This document shows, one piece after another, positions 1 to 9,206 of a stretch of 44,975 nucleotides of DNA. The position numbers were made by a program, and so were the translations under genes. The notes under the pieces were generated by a model, which did not search any database, had not been told where the DNA came from, and saw only the letters and a program-made list of their open reading frames with translations. Positions within the stretch are counted from its first letter, which is position 1. Each line of letters opens with the position of its first letter. Source of the stretch: Anaerolineales bacterium (GTDB lineage: Bacteria; Chloroflexota; Anaerolineae; 4572-78; J111); the NCBI GenBank assembly GCA_012032575.1, contig JAAUSP010000003.1, positions 1 through 44,975 on the forward strand. The letters are read 5' to 3'.

Positions 1-1486
1 TGGCCGCGTGGTGGAGGTTGGCGGTGGGGAGTGGTGGGGTGGGATGGGGTGTCGTGGGCAGAGGCGTAGGCTGTGAGAGTGGATGGTGAGGTGTAGCGTA
101 GGGGGAACCGGCGGTTGGGGAGCCAGAGCAATGGGCACATTTTCGGTATTGGTTACTTCGACCGAATTGGAGTCAGCTTGAACCCAGGCAACCCCAGTAG
201 CGGTCAGACTGCTTTTGATTTTCCACCACTGCTCCGTTTCGTCCCGGCCTATTACCTCGGCGCTGGTCCCTGCCGGTAAGTGACCCAGTAGATCATATTC
301 TGTACCTGGGCCGCCACGGATAGCTAACTTGCTTTTGGCTCGAACCCGGGGGGTAGCCGGAGAAACTGTTGTAGGCGTAGCTGTTGATGGCAGAGGATTC
401 GGGTTATCTGGAGTAACTGTTATAGCCGGCTGTTCCGACGTGGGAAGTTGAGCGGCTGACTGGTCGGTGGTTCTCGATGGTGCAGGTGATAACAAAAAAA
501 TAGTACCGCAATGAGCACAACTATACCGATGGCCCCGCCGGCAATAAGGCCCAAACTGAACCGTGAGGCCCCTGTTTTTTGGGCTGGAGGCGGAGTAGGC
601 CACTCTTTGACCGTGGATACCAGGGTCATCTCTTTGACCGGCACCAATGTTGGTTCACGATAGTCGGGATCGGTTTCAGCTTTTTGGAGGGCCAGGGCAA
701 ATTCGGCGGCAGTGCTATAACGATCATCGGGCTTGTCGGCAAGCGAACGCAGGACGACGTGCTCCAGGCTAATTGACACATCGGGTTTAATCTCATGGAG
801 GGGCGTCACTGGCTCGGTTTTGCGCTTGACCATAATCGCCATGGGGGTGGGGGCATCGTGCGGAATAGCCCCGGTCAAAATTCGGTACAGAATCACCCCA
901 GGGCGTAATATCAGCAGCGGCGATCCACCCCTATGCCGACTACTTGCTCCGGCGACATATAGGCTGGAGTGCCCATGCCCATACCAGTAGTTGTTAAATG
1001 GCTGGATGACTGGCTCAGTTTAACCAGGCCAAAATCGCTCAACAAGGCCCACTTACCGTCAATCAGAATATTACTGGGTTTGACGTCACGATGCACAATA
1101 CCCTGCTCGTGGGCGTAGTTCAAAGCATCGGCTACCTGGAGAATATATTCAATTAGTTTATGGGGCGGAGTCCCGCCTCGGATCAATTGGCCGAGTGTGA
1201 TCGAGTTTGGGACATAGCGCATAACAAGATAATTACTTTTGTTATGCAAGCCAAAATCGTACACTTGTAGTATATTGGGGTGATGCAGGCGAGCCACTGC
1301 TTGAGCTTCACGTTGAAAGCGCTCGGCAAAACCTGGCTCCTCGGCCAAAGCAGGGGACAGCACCTTTATGGCCACAAAGCGATCCAAAGCCCGCTGGTAG
1401 GCTTTAAAGACAAGCGCCATACCTCCCTGACCAATTTTCTCTACAATTTCGTATTGCCCTAAGGTGGTCCCAATCAAATTATCCAT
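1..1486 (-). CDS. Ser/Thr protein kinase with C-terminal SH3b domain (frameshifted, 3' end off the window)
   Basis: A PknB-like transmembrane kinase that would phosphorylate Ser/Thr residues inside the cell in response to an external signal. The first 190 residues carry the kinase N and C lobes: glycine loop IGQGGMA (18-24), ATP lysine K41 in VAIK, catalytic HRDVKPSN (132-139), DFG (151-153) and PAYMSPEQ (174-181). The frame breaks at 900-925, where VDRR / ADI / YALG / VILYRILTG lie in three different frames (about one extra and two missing bases). It continues to a membrane segment (GIVVLIAVLFF). A second break falls in a run of seven A at 491-497; one more base restores LLSPAPSRTT, a Thr/Pro linker and an SH3b domain (KLAIRGGPGTEYDLLGHLPAG ... 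EQWWKI). The frame stays open to base 1, where a Pro-rich tail looks scrambled. Start ATG at 1486. Family assignment is sure; intactness is not. Confidence 0.85.
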
Positions 1487-1602
1487 AGCCTTAACACCTT
1501 GTTACATCATTGTGGAATGAAAAACTATTAATAAAGGTCCTTCCCTCTGAATATTCAGCTAATGATAGGGGGACGCTAATATTCTATTCTTAATGAAGAA
1601 GT

Positions 1603-1781
1603 AAAGGATGATAGTTATACCATCCCTTTCTTGTCAATTTTGACAAGTCAATCCGGTCATTCGCTATATTTTCTACACCGGCGCGGTTATTGAATTAATT
1701 TTCACAAGACGGGTTAATGAGGATTATATCATAAAAAGTGCCCCGGCAAGCTTAAAAAAAGCCTCAATAATGACCAATTTT
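1603..1781. repeat. Long divergent intergenic repeat, copy 1
   Basis: About 180 bp aligning with 5823-6007. Shared blocks in the same order include CATCCCTTTC, TTTGACAA, TTTTCACAAG, TTATA-CA, and AAAA-AAGCCTCA-TAATGACCAATTT. A palindrome CTTGTCAATTTTGACAAG lies at 1630-1647. This copy sits 120-295 bp upstream of the minus-strand kinase start, so it may hold that gene's promoter and operator. A dispersed mobile repeat is the alternative. Confidence 0.65.
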
Positions 1782-1802
1782 TATTATCCCCACTGGCAAA
1801 AC

Positions 1803-1925
1803 GGCGATGATTTCTATTTCGGCCACTGAGAGACGGCCTGGCGCGTGATGCGTGATAGGTAATGCGTAAAAAGTCACGCATTACGCATCACTTTTATCCA
1901 TCAACTGGCCGAAATGAAAATCAAG
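1803..1925. repeat. Foldback intergenic element with nested hairpin
   Basis: The outer arms TATTTCGGCCACTG (left) and CAACTGGCCGAAATGA (right) are inverted copies. Between them GTGATGCGT...AATGCGT (1845-1867) pairs with ACGCATTACGCATCAC (1876-1891). It lies just downstream of the 3' end of the BNR gene and could act as an RNA 3' end or be a MITE-like repeat. There is no U-run on the minus strand, so a classical terminator is unlikely. Confidence 0.6.
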
Positions 1926-1948
1926 GCCCAACATTTCGTCAATATCCT

Positions 1949-4900
1949 TTACTTACGGACAACCGGCAAAAAGGTATTAGTTTGCTGTGGGCTGGAAGGC
2001 ACGACACCGACCAGGGTTAGAATTGAAGCTTGATCCCCTGCACCCTGGTCAGAACCGGCGGTAGCGGTGTTATTGATTCCCTGAGTAGTGGCGCCTTTTT
2101 GCAGCCAGACATCCTCTATAGTCCAGCCGACGCTATCCACCCCACTATCATTAGCCTGGCGGAACCGAATCTTGATAGTATCACCCACGCCGGCCAGGCT
2201 GCTCAAATTGACTACCGATTTGGTATAGCCCGGTGTGTTAGGGCTGCTACCCGTAAATGCGGCTTTGCCGGCCAGAGGATTTTCATAATTAGCGCTAAGA
2301 TTACCACTATAACCATTCGAAACAAATTTAGCTGCGCCCACGTCGGTAAAGGGGCCACCGTTAACACTAACCTCGACCACACCGCCATCATAGCCGTTTT
2401 CCATGGTGTAGCGATGGAAGAAATGTAAATGCGGATTAGCAGCAGCAATAAGAATAGGTTCGCTGTCCAGGTAAGAGTCTGATACCCGGCCAATATCGGC
2501 CACAAACCAATAATGAGTGCCGCTGTAAGCATCATTAGCCTGGGTATACTGCCAACTATTTGTCTCCACCCCATTACTGGGTGTCCAGGCCGCACTGGTC
2601 TCCATATCGTCAAAAAAGTTTACGGTCCCGGCCCCTGGGTCAATGATAACCTGGAATGTGCGGGCCAGTGAAGCCCCTTGGGGTATATTCAACCCACTCC
2701 ACTGGACTACGCCATTACTAAAGCCCCCCCCGTTGCTGGCCGAACCGGCAACATAGGTTACGCCAGTTGGCAGCGAATCGGTGAGTGTTACGCCGGTCAG
2801 ATCACCGCTGCCGGTGTTAGACAGTTGCAACACATAAGTCAGAATACCCCCAGCTTCGGCCAGGCTGGGTGAAGCTGTTTTGGTCAGGGTTAAGCTGGGG
2901 AGGGTAGTTGCTTTGAAGAGACCTCGTCCATGGGTGGCCGCTACCAAATCCTGGCCCTGCCAGAATAGTTCATCTACCGAAACATTGGCCGGGCCATCGT
3001 GTGGTAACTGCCAGGTAGCGCCGCTGTCTTCACTGGCAAACACGCCTATTTCAGTGCCTACATAGAGCCAGTTAGAATTAAGCGGATGGATAACCAGACT
3101 GCGTACCGGAGCATCGGGCAGGCCGGCGGCCCCGGAGCCGGTTATATCGCTCCAGGTAGCCCCACCATTACCGGTGCGCCAAACATTATCTTGGCTGAAT
3201 CCCCCAAAAGTAGCGTAAACTATATTAGAATTATTAGGGTCAACGGTCAGACGGGTGACGTAGCGAGAGGGCAGGCCCGGCGGATTGGTATTAACCTGGG
3301 TCCAGGTAGGGGAAGTAGCCGCGCCATTACTAGTCTTATAAATCCGACCATCATTATGGCCGACCCAAATAATATTAGAATTGCCTGCTGCTACGGCAAT
3401 AGCGCTGATAGACTCTCCTACATCGGGCTTGATGGCCCTCCAGGTGGGAGTAGACGCTTTGACATTGCTGCTGCGCCACAGCCTCCCCCCGCCGCCAAAC
3501 ATCTGGTTAGGGTTGTTGGGATCAAGAATAAAAGGCGCAATAAAGTTGGCGTTATCATTGCTGCCGTCAAAGATATAATTGGCAGACGCACCGCCATCGG
3601 TACTACGGTGGATTTGCAAGTAGACGTATTCGCCGTAAAAATAGTTTGGGTTCGTCGGGTCAGCCGCCGAAAAACCGCCATCACCGCCAAACATAGTGCT
3701 CCAGGCTTCAGTATTGCCGTTGTAGCGCAATGTGCCATTGTCCTGAGTGCCCCCCACAATCACGCCGCTGGTTGGGTTGCCTCCTGCACCGTAAAATTGG
3801 GTAATCCCCAAATTGTTATTTAATTCCTGCCAGCCGTTAGGTGATCCGCCGGTAGAAACGCTATAGACATCGCTGGTTTTGTAAATACCGCCATCATTGG
3901 TAAAGAACACAGTTTTATTCGTTGTGCCATTAAAACCTGGCTGCTCAATGATAAAATGGTGATCAGCGTGGGCAGACTCAGGGGCGCGCCACCATTCACT
4001 GATTTGAGTCAGCGTAGCGCCCCCATTATTGCTGCGCCATAAATCAATACCACCGACGATAAGCCGGCTGCTGTCAGTCGGGTCAACCCAAATAATATTG
4101 TCATACCAGCCCTGGCTGCCCAGGTAGGCGTTGCCGGTATTCACCAGGGTATAACTCTGTCCTCCGTTAGCGCTTTTCCACATTTGGCCGCCACTGGTAT
4201 CTACCGAGGCGTAGACAATACTGGGATTACTGGGCGCATAAGCCACTTCCACCCGTCCGGCAGAGGGTAGACCCGTCGCCAGGGTCCAGGTTTGACCGCC
4301 ATTTGTTGAATACCAGACCAAACCGCTCCAACTGCTGGCTATAGCCAGATTGCTATTGGTAGGGTGAAAGTTTACATCCAGCATTTCAGTGCCATTTACC
4401 AGCGACCAGGCAACGCCACCAGTGGTAGTACGGTAAAGTCCACTGCCTGTTGCTGCCAAAAGCACCTGCTCGTTGTTGGGGGCAATAGCCAACCGATTAA
4501 CATAATACCAGGCAGAAGTTGCCGTCGCCGCTAATTGCGCCCAGGTAACTCCGCCATCAACACTTTTGAATACTCCGGCTCCCTGAATGCCATCAAAGTT
4601 GTAAAATCCTTCACCTGTGCCGGCATAGATAATGTTAGGGTTAGCCGGGTGCATCGCCAGAGTCGAAACGGCCAGGTTGGCCATAAAATCATCCACTGGC
4701 TGCCAGGAGGCGCCCCCATCGGTAGTGCGCCAAATCCCGCCCGAAACACTCCCCAGCCACATCAAGTTGGGGTTAGTGGGATGAATAAGCAGCGAACGCA
4801 CCCGCCCACCGATGTTGCCTGGCCCAAGCCAATTCCACTGAGTGCGGCTAATGCCGGCCCCAAAGGGGGCAATTTGGCCTTGAGCCGCGCTCATGCTCTT

Positions 4901-5494
4901 CACCTGCTGGGTAGCTTGGCTTAACCCATCGGGCGGGATAAAACCCGTTTCATCTTGGAGTTGCAATTGCCGGAACGCTACAGCTTCGCCGGGGTGGTCA
5001 GGCTTGGGGTTTGCTACCCGGTAAATAGCCCGATCTAACTTGGCCTGGGGCATAACGCAAACGGCTTCAGGGGTTAGCCCGCGTTGGCGGTGCAGCCGGT
5101 CAACTATTTCCAGTGAAATCTCCCGATAGTCTGCTACTTCGGCTAAAGTCATCAATTCGCCGTTACAAGCATATACCCTTTTATTTTCAAGTTGAGGCAA
5201 GGTTAAAACTTGACCAGGATATAGACGGTTGGGATCAGGCCCTATCTGTTCAGTATTAGCCGCATAAATGGCCGGCCAACTGGCGCTTTGGCCATAAACG
5301 CTTAAGGCAATCCTGGCCAGGGTGTCGCCTGATTTGACAGTGTAGATACGACTCGTTGGTGAGGGCGACTCCGCAATTTCCCGCGAGGGGTCGTCATCGG
5401 GCGGCGCAGCCTGAGTCGGACAAGGTAACGTGACAAAAAAGATTAATAACCCGGCGAGAAGGATTAGTTTTTGATAAGGCGACAACTTCGGCAT
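1949..5494 (-). CDS. Secreted LysM / BNR-propeller / DUF11 protein
   Basis: An exported 1181-residue protein. The ATG at 5494 is chosen over the GTG two codons upstream because AGGAG lies 5 bases before it. Order of parts: signal peptide (about 1-31, hydrophobic core LILLAGLLIFFVTLP); a LysM domain (about 50-100, YTVKSGDTLARIALSVYG); a long array of sialidase/VPS10-type Asp-box repeats (about 220-790, e.g. WRTTDGGASW, KSVDGGVTW, WRTGNGGATW); one DUF11 domain (LTKTASPSLAEAGG, LTDSLPTGVTYV); and a jelly-roll domain like the C-terminal part of immune inhibitor A peptidases (FFDDMETSAAW, YWFVADIGR). It ends FLPVVRK. LysM suggests binding to peptidoglycan or another glycan; the propeller is probably a binding platform, since no glycosidase active site is evident. 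Intact frame. Confidence 0.9.
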   Translation of the reverse strand: MPKLSPYQKLILLAGLLIFFVTLPCPTQAAPPDDDPSREIAESPSPTSRIYTVKSGDTLARIALSVYGQSASWPAIYAANTEQIGPDPNRLYPGQVLTLPQLENKRVYACNGELMTLAEVADYREISLEIVDRLHRQRGLTPEAVCVMPQAKLDRAIYRVANPKPDHPGEAVAFRQLQLQDETGFIPPDGLSQATQQVKSMSAAQGQIAPFGAGISRTQWNWLGPGNIGGRVRSLLIHPTNPNLMWLGSVSGGIWRTTDGGASWQPVDDFMANLAVSTLAMHPANPNIIYAGTGEGFYNFDGIQGAGVFKSVDGGVTWAQLAATATSAWYYVNRLAIAPNNEQVLLAATGSGLYRTTTGGVAWSLVNGTEMLDVNFHPTNSNLAIASSWSGLVWYSTNGGQTWTLATGLPSAGRVEVAYAPSNPSIVYASVDTSGGQMWKSANGGQSYTLVNTGNAYLGSQGWYDNIIWVDPTDSSRLIVGGIDLWRSNNGGATLTQISEWWRAPESAHADHHFIIEQPGFNGTTNKTVFFTNDGGIYKTSDVYSVSTGGSPNGWQELNNNLGITQFYGAGGNPTSGVIVGGTQDNGTLRYNGNTEAWSTMFGGDGGFSAADPTNPNYFYGEYVYLQIHRSTDGGASANYIFDGSNDNANFIAPFILDPNNPNQMFGGGGRLWRSSNVKASTPTWRAIKPDVGESISAIAVAAGNSNIIWVGHNDGRIYKTSNGAATSPTWTQVNTNPPGLPSRYVTRLTVDPNNSNIVYATFGGFSQDNVWRTGNGGATWSDITGSGAAGLPDAPVRSLVIHPLNSNWLYVGTEIGVFASEDSGATWQLPHDGPANVSVDELFWQGQDLVAATHGRGLFKATTLPSLTLTKTASPSLAEAGGILTYVLQLSNTGSGDLTGVTLTDSLPTGVTYVAGSASNGGGFSNGVVQWSGLNIPQGASLARTFQVIIDPGAGTVNFFDDMETSAAWTPSNGVETNSWQYTQANDAYSGTHYWFVADIGRVSDSYLDSEPILIAAANPHLHFFHRYTMENGYDGGVVEVSVNGGPFTDVGAAKFVSNGYSGNLSANYENPLAGKAAFTGSSPNTPGYTKSVVNLSSLAGVGDTIKIRFRQANDSGVDSVGWTIEDVWLQKGATTQGINNTATAGSDQGAGDQASILTLVGVVPSSPQQTNTFLPVVRK

Positions 5495-5718
5495 GACCAC
5501 TCCTGTTGAATTTGGATAATCAAAACCTGACTTGATGATTATGAGGGGTAAAATATCGAAAAGATTGGTTACACCTTACGGACTGTTTGCCGCTAAGGTA
5601 ATTTACTCATCATTATTCCATGTTCTGCTCTCGGGATATTGACACTACAGTGAGAGTTCTTCAACATCCTGGTGACATTTTTCAAGAATCAACCTCTTTT
5701 TCCTTTAATAAAACAAAA

Positions 5719-5778
5719 ACGCGCTCACAATCCGATCTTCCTCTTTTGTTTTGTAGAGAAGACCCTCTGTAAGCGCGT
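5719..5778. repeat. Inverted repeat in the gap upstream of the BNR gene
   Basis: ACGCGCT (5719-5725) and AGCGCGT (5772-5778) are perfect inverted copies, with a weaker inner stem TCTTC/GAAGA. The rest of the 5495-5822 gap is AT-rich and shows no gene that I can support. It probably holds the promoter of the minus-strand BNR gene. Confidence 0.4.
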
Positions 5779-5822
5779 AACGATAACAAACGCGGCCAAT
5801 TGATATTTCCCAATGCAGGCAT

Positions 5823-6007
5823 AAAGGACGACAACCATATCATCCCTTTCGTGTCGGCTTTGACAAAGTGACCCGGTTTTCAATATAACTTTTTTGGCGG
5901 GTGTTGATTCAGGTATTGGGATAGTTTTCACAAGTTGGGGTTAAAAAATTATACCACGAAAGCCAGGGATTCCGACCTTAAAAGAAGCCTCACTAATGAC
6001 CAATTTC
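5823..6007. repeat. Long divergent intergenic repeat, copy 2
   Basis: Partner of the 1603-1781 copy, with the same blocks in the same order. The palindrome survives as TGTCGGCTTTGACA (around 5852-5865), keeping a 6-bp centre between TGTC and GACA. It lies about 330-510 bp upstream of the BNR gene start and ends some 40 bp from the insertion sequence. Conservation of the palindrome while the rest diverges hints at a protein-binding site. Confidence 0.6.
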
Positions 6008-6044
6008 TGCTCGGATATTCGGCGTAGTTCAAGTCAGATTGACA

Positions 6045-6064
6045 CTAAGTAATCATCTAAAAAT
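6045..6064 (+). repeat. IS left terminal inverted repeat
   Basis: CTAAGTAATCATCTAAAAAT here is matched at 19 of 20 positions by the reverse complement of 7416-7435. It overlaps the first base of the transposase stop codon. Confidence 0.85.
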
Positions 6065-7331
6065 TATTTCCCGGCAGAGGTACGGGGTCTAATCGTATAA
6101 TTCCAATCCGGGCAAGTGGTATGTCGTTGCAGAGCCAGGGTCGCCATTTCGGCATCCGTTACTTTTAGCCCCTTTTGGTAGACCTGTTCGACCAAGGTGG
6201 CCTGTACTTTCAGCCCGGTTTTGGTTTCGGTCGCTTGAATACAAGCGAGCAACAGATCAAAGGAGGTGAGGGGCGTGCCAGCCCAGGTCTGACTAATCTG
6301 ACTAAACAACCGATGTTCAATCGGGTTCCACTTGGAGGCCCCGGTCGGATAGTGGCAGACCGTTACACTCAGGCCAAAACGGTCAGCGAACAATTGTTGG
6401 AGTTGCAGTTTCCAGCGACGGCAGCGATAGCCATTACTGCCCCCGCCATCAGCCAGGATCAGGATTTCAGGGGCCTGCGGATAAGCCTGCCGACCCACTT
6501 GGTGCCACCAGTCCGCGATGGCTTCAACCGCAAAATCGGGGGTATCAGCGGATTGGCCGACATAGACATAGCCCAGGTTCCGCTGCAAGTCGTAGATACC
6601 ATAAGGTGCGGCTTTGCCGGAGGCATCGCTGGGAAAGTCCTGGCTGTAAACAGCGGTGGCTTGTTTGGACCAGACCCGACCGGCATTCTTGAAGGGACCA
6701 ATCAACTCCTTCTTTTTGCTATCGACACTGATGATCGGCCAACCGGCTGTCTTAAACATTTGCACCTGGCTTTGAATATAGCTGAACTGACTGTCTCGAT
6801 CAGGATGACTTTTGGCGGCTAACCGTTTGACATTGCTTTTGGGCCGAATATCCCGCTGACCTAAAAGCCGGCGAATGGTCTCTGGACAAATCTGGTAGCC
6901 TTGTTCCGCCAACGCTTTTTTCAGTTTGGTCAGACTGCGTCTGAGCCAACATCGTCCGCTGATAGGGTCACCGGCGACCTCGGCTTCAACCAAGTCATAC
7001 AGCGCCCTTACTGTGGCCGGCGTTTTTTTTCCAGCCGAGGCCGACCCGCTCCCGGCAAGCGCACCCGATCTCGTGGACGGTCTGATAAATCTTGGCCCAA
7101 CTCCCGACGACCTTGGCGGATGGTCTTTTCATCCAAACCCGTGATTTGGGCCACCAACCCTATACCACCTGGCCCATATCGTTGGGCTTCCAAAGCAGCG
7201 TACCACCGCCGTTGTTGTTCGTCTAAACGACTTAACAACACGTTAATTTGATGGTGAATAAGTTTATCGGGGTGTTCCCCCGCACTTTGGCAAATTTGGC
7301 ATTCACACCGATGAATTTCTGAAGTTGACAT
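6064..7331 (-). CDS. ISAzo13-family transposase, two frames joined by a -1 shift
   Basis: A DDE transposase of about 422 residues moving the surrounding element. The first frame (7331 to 7008) carries the N-terminal helix-turn-helix region (QRRWYAALEAQRYGPGG, ITGLDEKTIRQGRREL). The second (6993 to 6064) carries the catalytic core: SVDSKKKELIGPFKN with the first Asp, ILADGGGSNGYR with the second, and NPIEHRLFSQI with the Glu, as in ISAzo13. The frames meet at a run of eight A on the coding strand, which in the upstream frame reads A-AAA-AAA, the classic -1 slippery heptamer. Slipping gives KKTPATVRALYDLVEAEV without loss. Programmed frameshifting is plausible, but a homopolymer error cannot be excluded because such errors occur elsewhere here. 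Confidence 0.85.
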
Positions 7332-7415
7332 CGCCTCATTCCTCCAACATTGAGTGGAGTCATGAGTTTAGTTCATTTCATCCCCCTTGTCATTTCAGCA
7401 CCTCATCGGGAACCT

Positions 7416-7435
7416 ATTTTTAGAAGATTACTTAG
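7416..7435 (-). repeat. IS right terminal inverted repeat
   Basis: Read on the minus strand this is CTAAGTAATCTTCTAAAAAT, one mismatch from the left end. Confidence 0.85.
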
Positions 7436-7483
7436 TACAGGATTGCGTAAATTCGTCACGATTTAACGTGACCAGTTCCTGTA
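7436..7483. repeat. Hairpin next to the IS right end
   Basis: TACAGGA (7436-7442) pairs with TCCTGTA (7477-7483), and inside them GTCACG pairs with CGTGAC around ATTTAA. It directly abuts the insertion sequence, so it may be the target site. Confidence 0.45.
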
Positions 7484-7573
7484 TGTCATTTCGAGCGCCA
7501 GCGAGAAATCTTGGTCCTTGCCTAAAAATCGAGGGGTGGCGAAGAAGACTCCCCCCTCCGGTCGGAATGACAT
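7483..7573. repeat. GTCATTTCGAGC-type palindromic repeat
   Basis: It starts ATGTCATTTCGAGCG..AGCGAGAAATCT and ends GTCGGAATGACAT. The ends are inverted copies, and the same family occurs at 44399-44497. Widespread non-coding palindromic repeats of this kind are known in many bacterial genomes; no coding content. Confidence 0.65.
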
Positions 7574-7583
7574 GACTTCAAAC

Positions 7584-7620
7584 TAAAAACCCTCCGATCA
7601 GAAAAGCTTCTCGGAGGGTA
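7584..7620 (-). terminator. Rho-independent terminator of rny
   Basis: CCCTCCGA (7590-7597) pairs with TCGGAGGG (7611-7618). On the minus strand the stem is followed by TTTTTAG. It lies 30 bases after the rny stop. Confidence 0.85.
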
Positions 7621-7649
7621 AAGGCTAATACTGATAGATTTTTTTAAGG

Positions 7650-9179
7650 CTACTTGGCGTAATCTACCGCTCGCGTCTCGCGGATGACGGTTACTTTGAT
7701 CTGGCCGGGGTACTCCAGGCTTTCTTCCACCTGGCGGGCAATGTCTTTGGACATCTTGATGGCGGCGTAGTCGTCCACCTCTTCGGGGCGAACCAGAATG
7801 CGGATTTCGCGCCCGGCCTGGATGGCAAAGGTTTCTTCCACGCCGGGGAAGGCGTTGGCAATGTCTTCCAGCGCCTTGAGCCGTTTGACGTAATTTTCCA
7901 GGCTCTCGCGGCGCGCGCCCGGCCTGGCCCCGGAGATGGCATCGGCCACTTCCACAATCACCGCTTCAATCGACTCTTGTTCCACTTCGTGGTGGTGGGA
8001 GGCGATGCAGTTGATGACCTTGGGATTAACCCCGCAGCGTTTGGCAATATCCGCCCCAATAATCGCGTGAGGACCTTCAATCTCGTGATCAACCGCCTTG
8101 CCGATGTCGTGCAGCAGCGCACCCTCGCGGCAAATATTCACATCGGCTCCCACTTCGTTGGCAATAATCACCGCCAGCCGCGACGCCTCAACCGCGTGAC
8201 CATGCTGATTTTGGCCGTAGCTGGTCCGGTATTTTAAGCGGCCCAATAATTTGATGATATCGGGGTGCAGCCGATGAACGCCGGCTTCGTAGGCGGCCCG
8301 CTCGCCCTCTTCCTGGATTGTCTTGTTGACCTGTTCGCGGGCTTTTTCGACCAGTTTTTCAATCCGGGCCGGGTGGATGCGACCATCGGTGATGAGCTGG
8401 CTCATGGCAATCCGGGCCACTTCGCGCCGCACCGGGTCGAAGCCGGTCAAAATAATGGCTTCGGGCGTATCGTCCACAATCACATCCACGCCGGTGGCGT
8501 TTTCAAAAGCGCGAATGTTACGCCCCTGGCGGCCAATGATGCGGCCCTTCATATCGTCGCTGGGCAGCGGCACCGCCGAAACCGTGGTTTCGGAGACCTG
8601 TTCCGAGGCAATGCGCTGCATGGCCATCGTAATAATGCCCCGCGCTTTGCGGTCGGCTTCATCTTTGATGTCCGCTTCAACCTGGCGGATAACACGGGCC
8701 ATATCCTGCCGGGCCTCCATTTCGACCGCTTTGAGTAACTCCTGCTTGGCCTCTTCCTGGGTCATGCTCGAGACCCGCTCCAACTCGGCCAGACGTTCTT
8801 CATTCAGTTTTTCCAGTTCATTGGTCCGTTTGTCAATCTGGCTCTGTCGTTTATTAAGATTGCGTTCTTTGCGGTCAACATTTTCCAGGCGGGCATCCAG
8901 GCTCTCCTGGCGTTTTTGAACCCGTTCTTCTTGCCGCTCCACTTCCAGCCGTTTGCGCTGAATTTCCTTTTCGGCCTCGTTACGCAGGCGCAGGGCTAAC
9001 TCTTTGGCCTGAACTTCCAGTTCCTTGCTTTTGGCTTCGGCTTTGGCAACAATATCTTCAGCCTGGGCCTCGGCATCTTTCATTTTACGGTTGCTGAGAT
9101 TGCGGCAGTAGTAATAACCTGCCGCCGCACCGATGGCTAAACTAATAATACTGTCAATAAGTATGACAAAGATATCCAT
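7650..9179 (-). CDS. rny: Ribonuclease Y
   Basis: Membrane-anchored endoribonuclease that starts mRNA decay. The 509 residues match the family length and order: one N-terminal membrane helix (VILIDSIISLAIGAAAG), a long charged coiled coil (about 30-170), a KH domain with GRIIGRQGRNIRAFE (about 212-226), and an HD domain with HAVEASRLAVIIANEVG and ALLHDIGKAVDHE (about 325-365), whose His-Asp pairs hold the catalytic metals. The ATG at 9179 has GAGGAAAG seven bases upstream. It follows recX by 27 bases, so the two are probably co-transcribed, and ends at a strong terminator. No frame defect. Confidence 0.97.
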   Translation of the reverse strand: MDIFVILIDSIISLAIGAAAGYYYCRNLSNRKMKDAEAQAEDIVAKAEAKSKELEVQAKELALRLRNEAEKEIQRKRLEVERQEERVQKRQESLDARLENVDRKERNLNKRQSQIDKRTNELEKLNEERLAELERVSSMTQEEAKQELLKAVEMEARQDMARVIRQVEADIKDEADRKARGIITMAMQRIASEQVSETTVSAVPLPSDDMKGRIIGRQGRNIRAFENATGVDVIVDDTPEAIILTGFDPVRREVARIAMSQLITDGRIHPARIEKLVEKAREQVNKTIQEEGERAAYEAGVHRLHPDIIKLLGRLKYRTSYGQNQHGHAVEASRLAVIIANEVGADVNICREGALLHDIGKAVDHEIEGPHAIIGADIAKRCGVNPKVINCIASHHHEVEQESIEAVIVEVADAISGARPGARRESLENYVKRLKALEDIANAFPGVEETFAIQAGREIRILVRPEEVDDYAAIKMSKDIARQVEESLEYPGQIKVTVIRETRAVDYAK

Positions 9180-9206
9180 GGATATGCTTTCCTCTGATTC
9201 CTTTGG

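Larger units (their letters stand above)
6044..7436 (-). mobile_element. ISAzo13-like insertion sequence, complete
   Basis: A 1.39-kb element bounded by terminal inverted repeats matching at 20 of 21 positions, enclosing one transposase gene that almost fills it. The bases outside the repeats read AC on both sides (6042-6043 and 7437-7438), a possible 2-bp target duplication, though too short to be sure. Both ends are present, so the copy looks recent. Confidence 0.85.

Noticed and set aside
5725..5931. 68-codon open frame on the minus strand in the gap
   Set aside because: It lies across the long repeat and an inverted repeat, lacks a ribosome site and does not resemble a protein.
8265..8919. 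Long open frames on the plus strand opposite rny
   Set aside because: They mirror the high-GC coiled-coil region of rny, have no ribosome sites and show unnatural residue composition.
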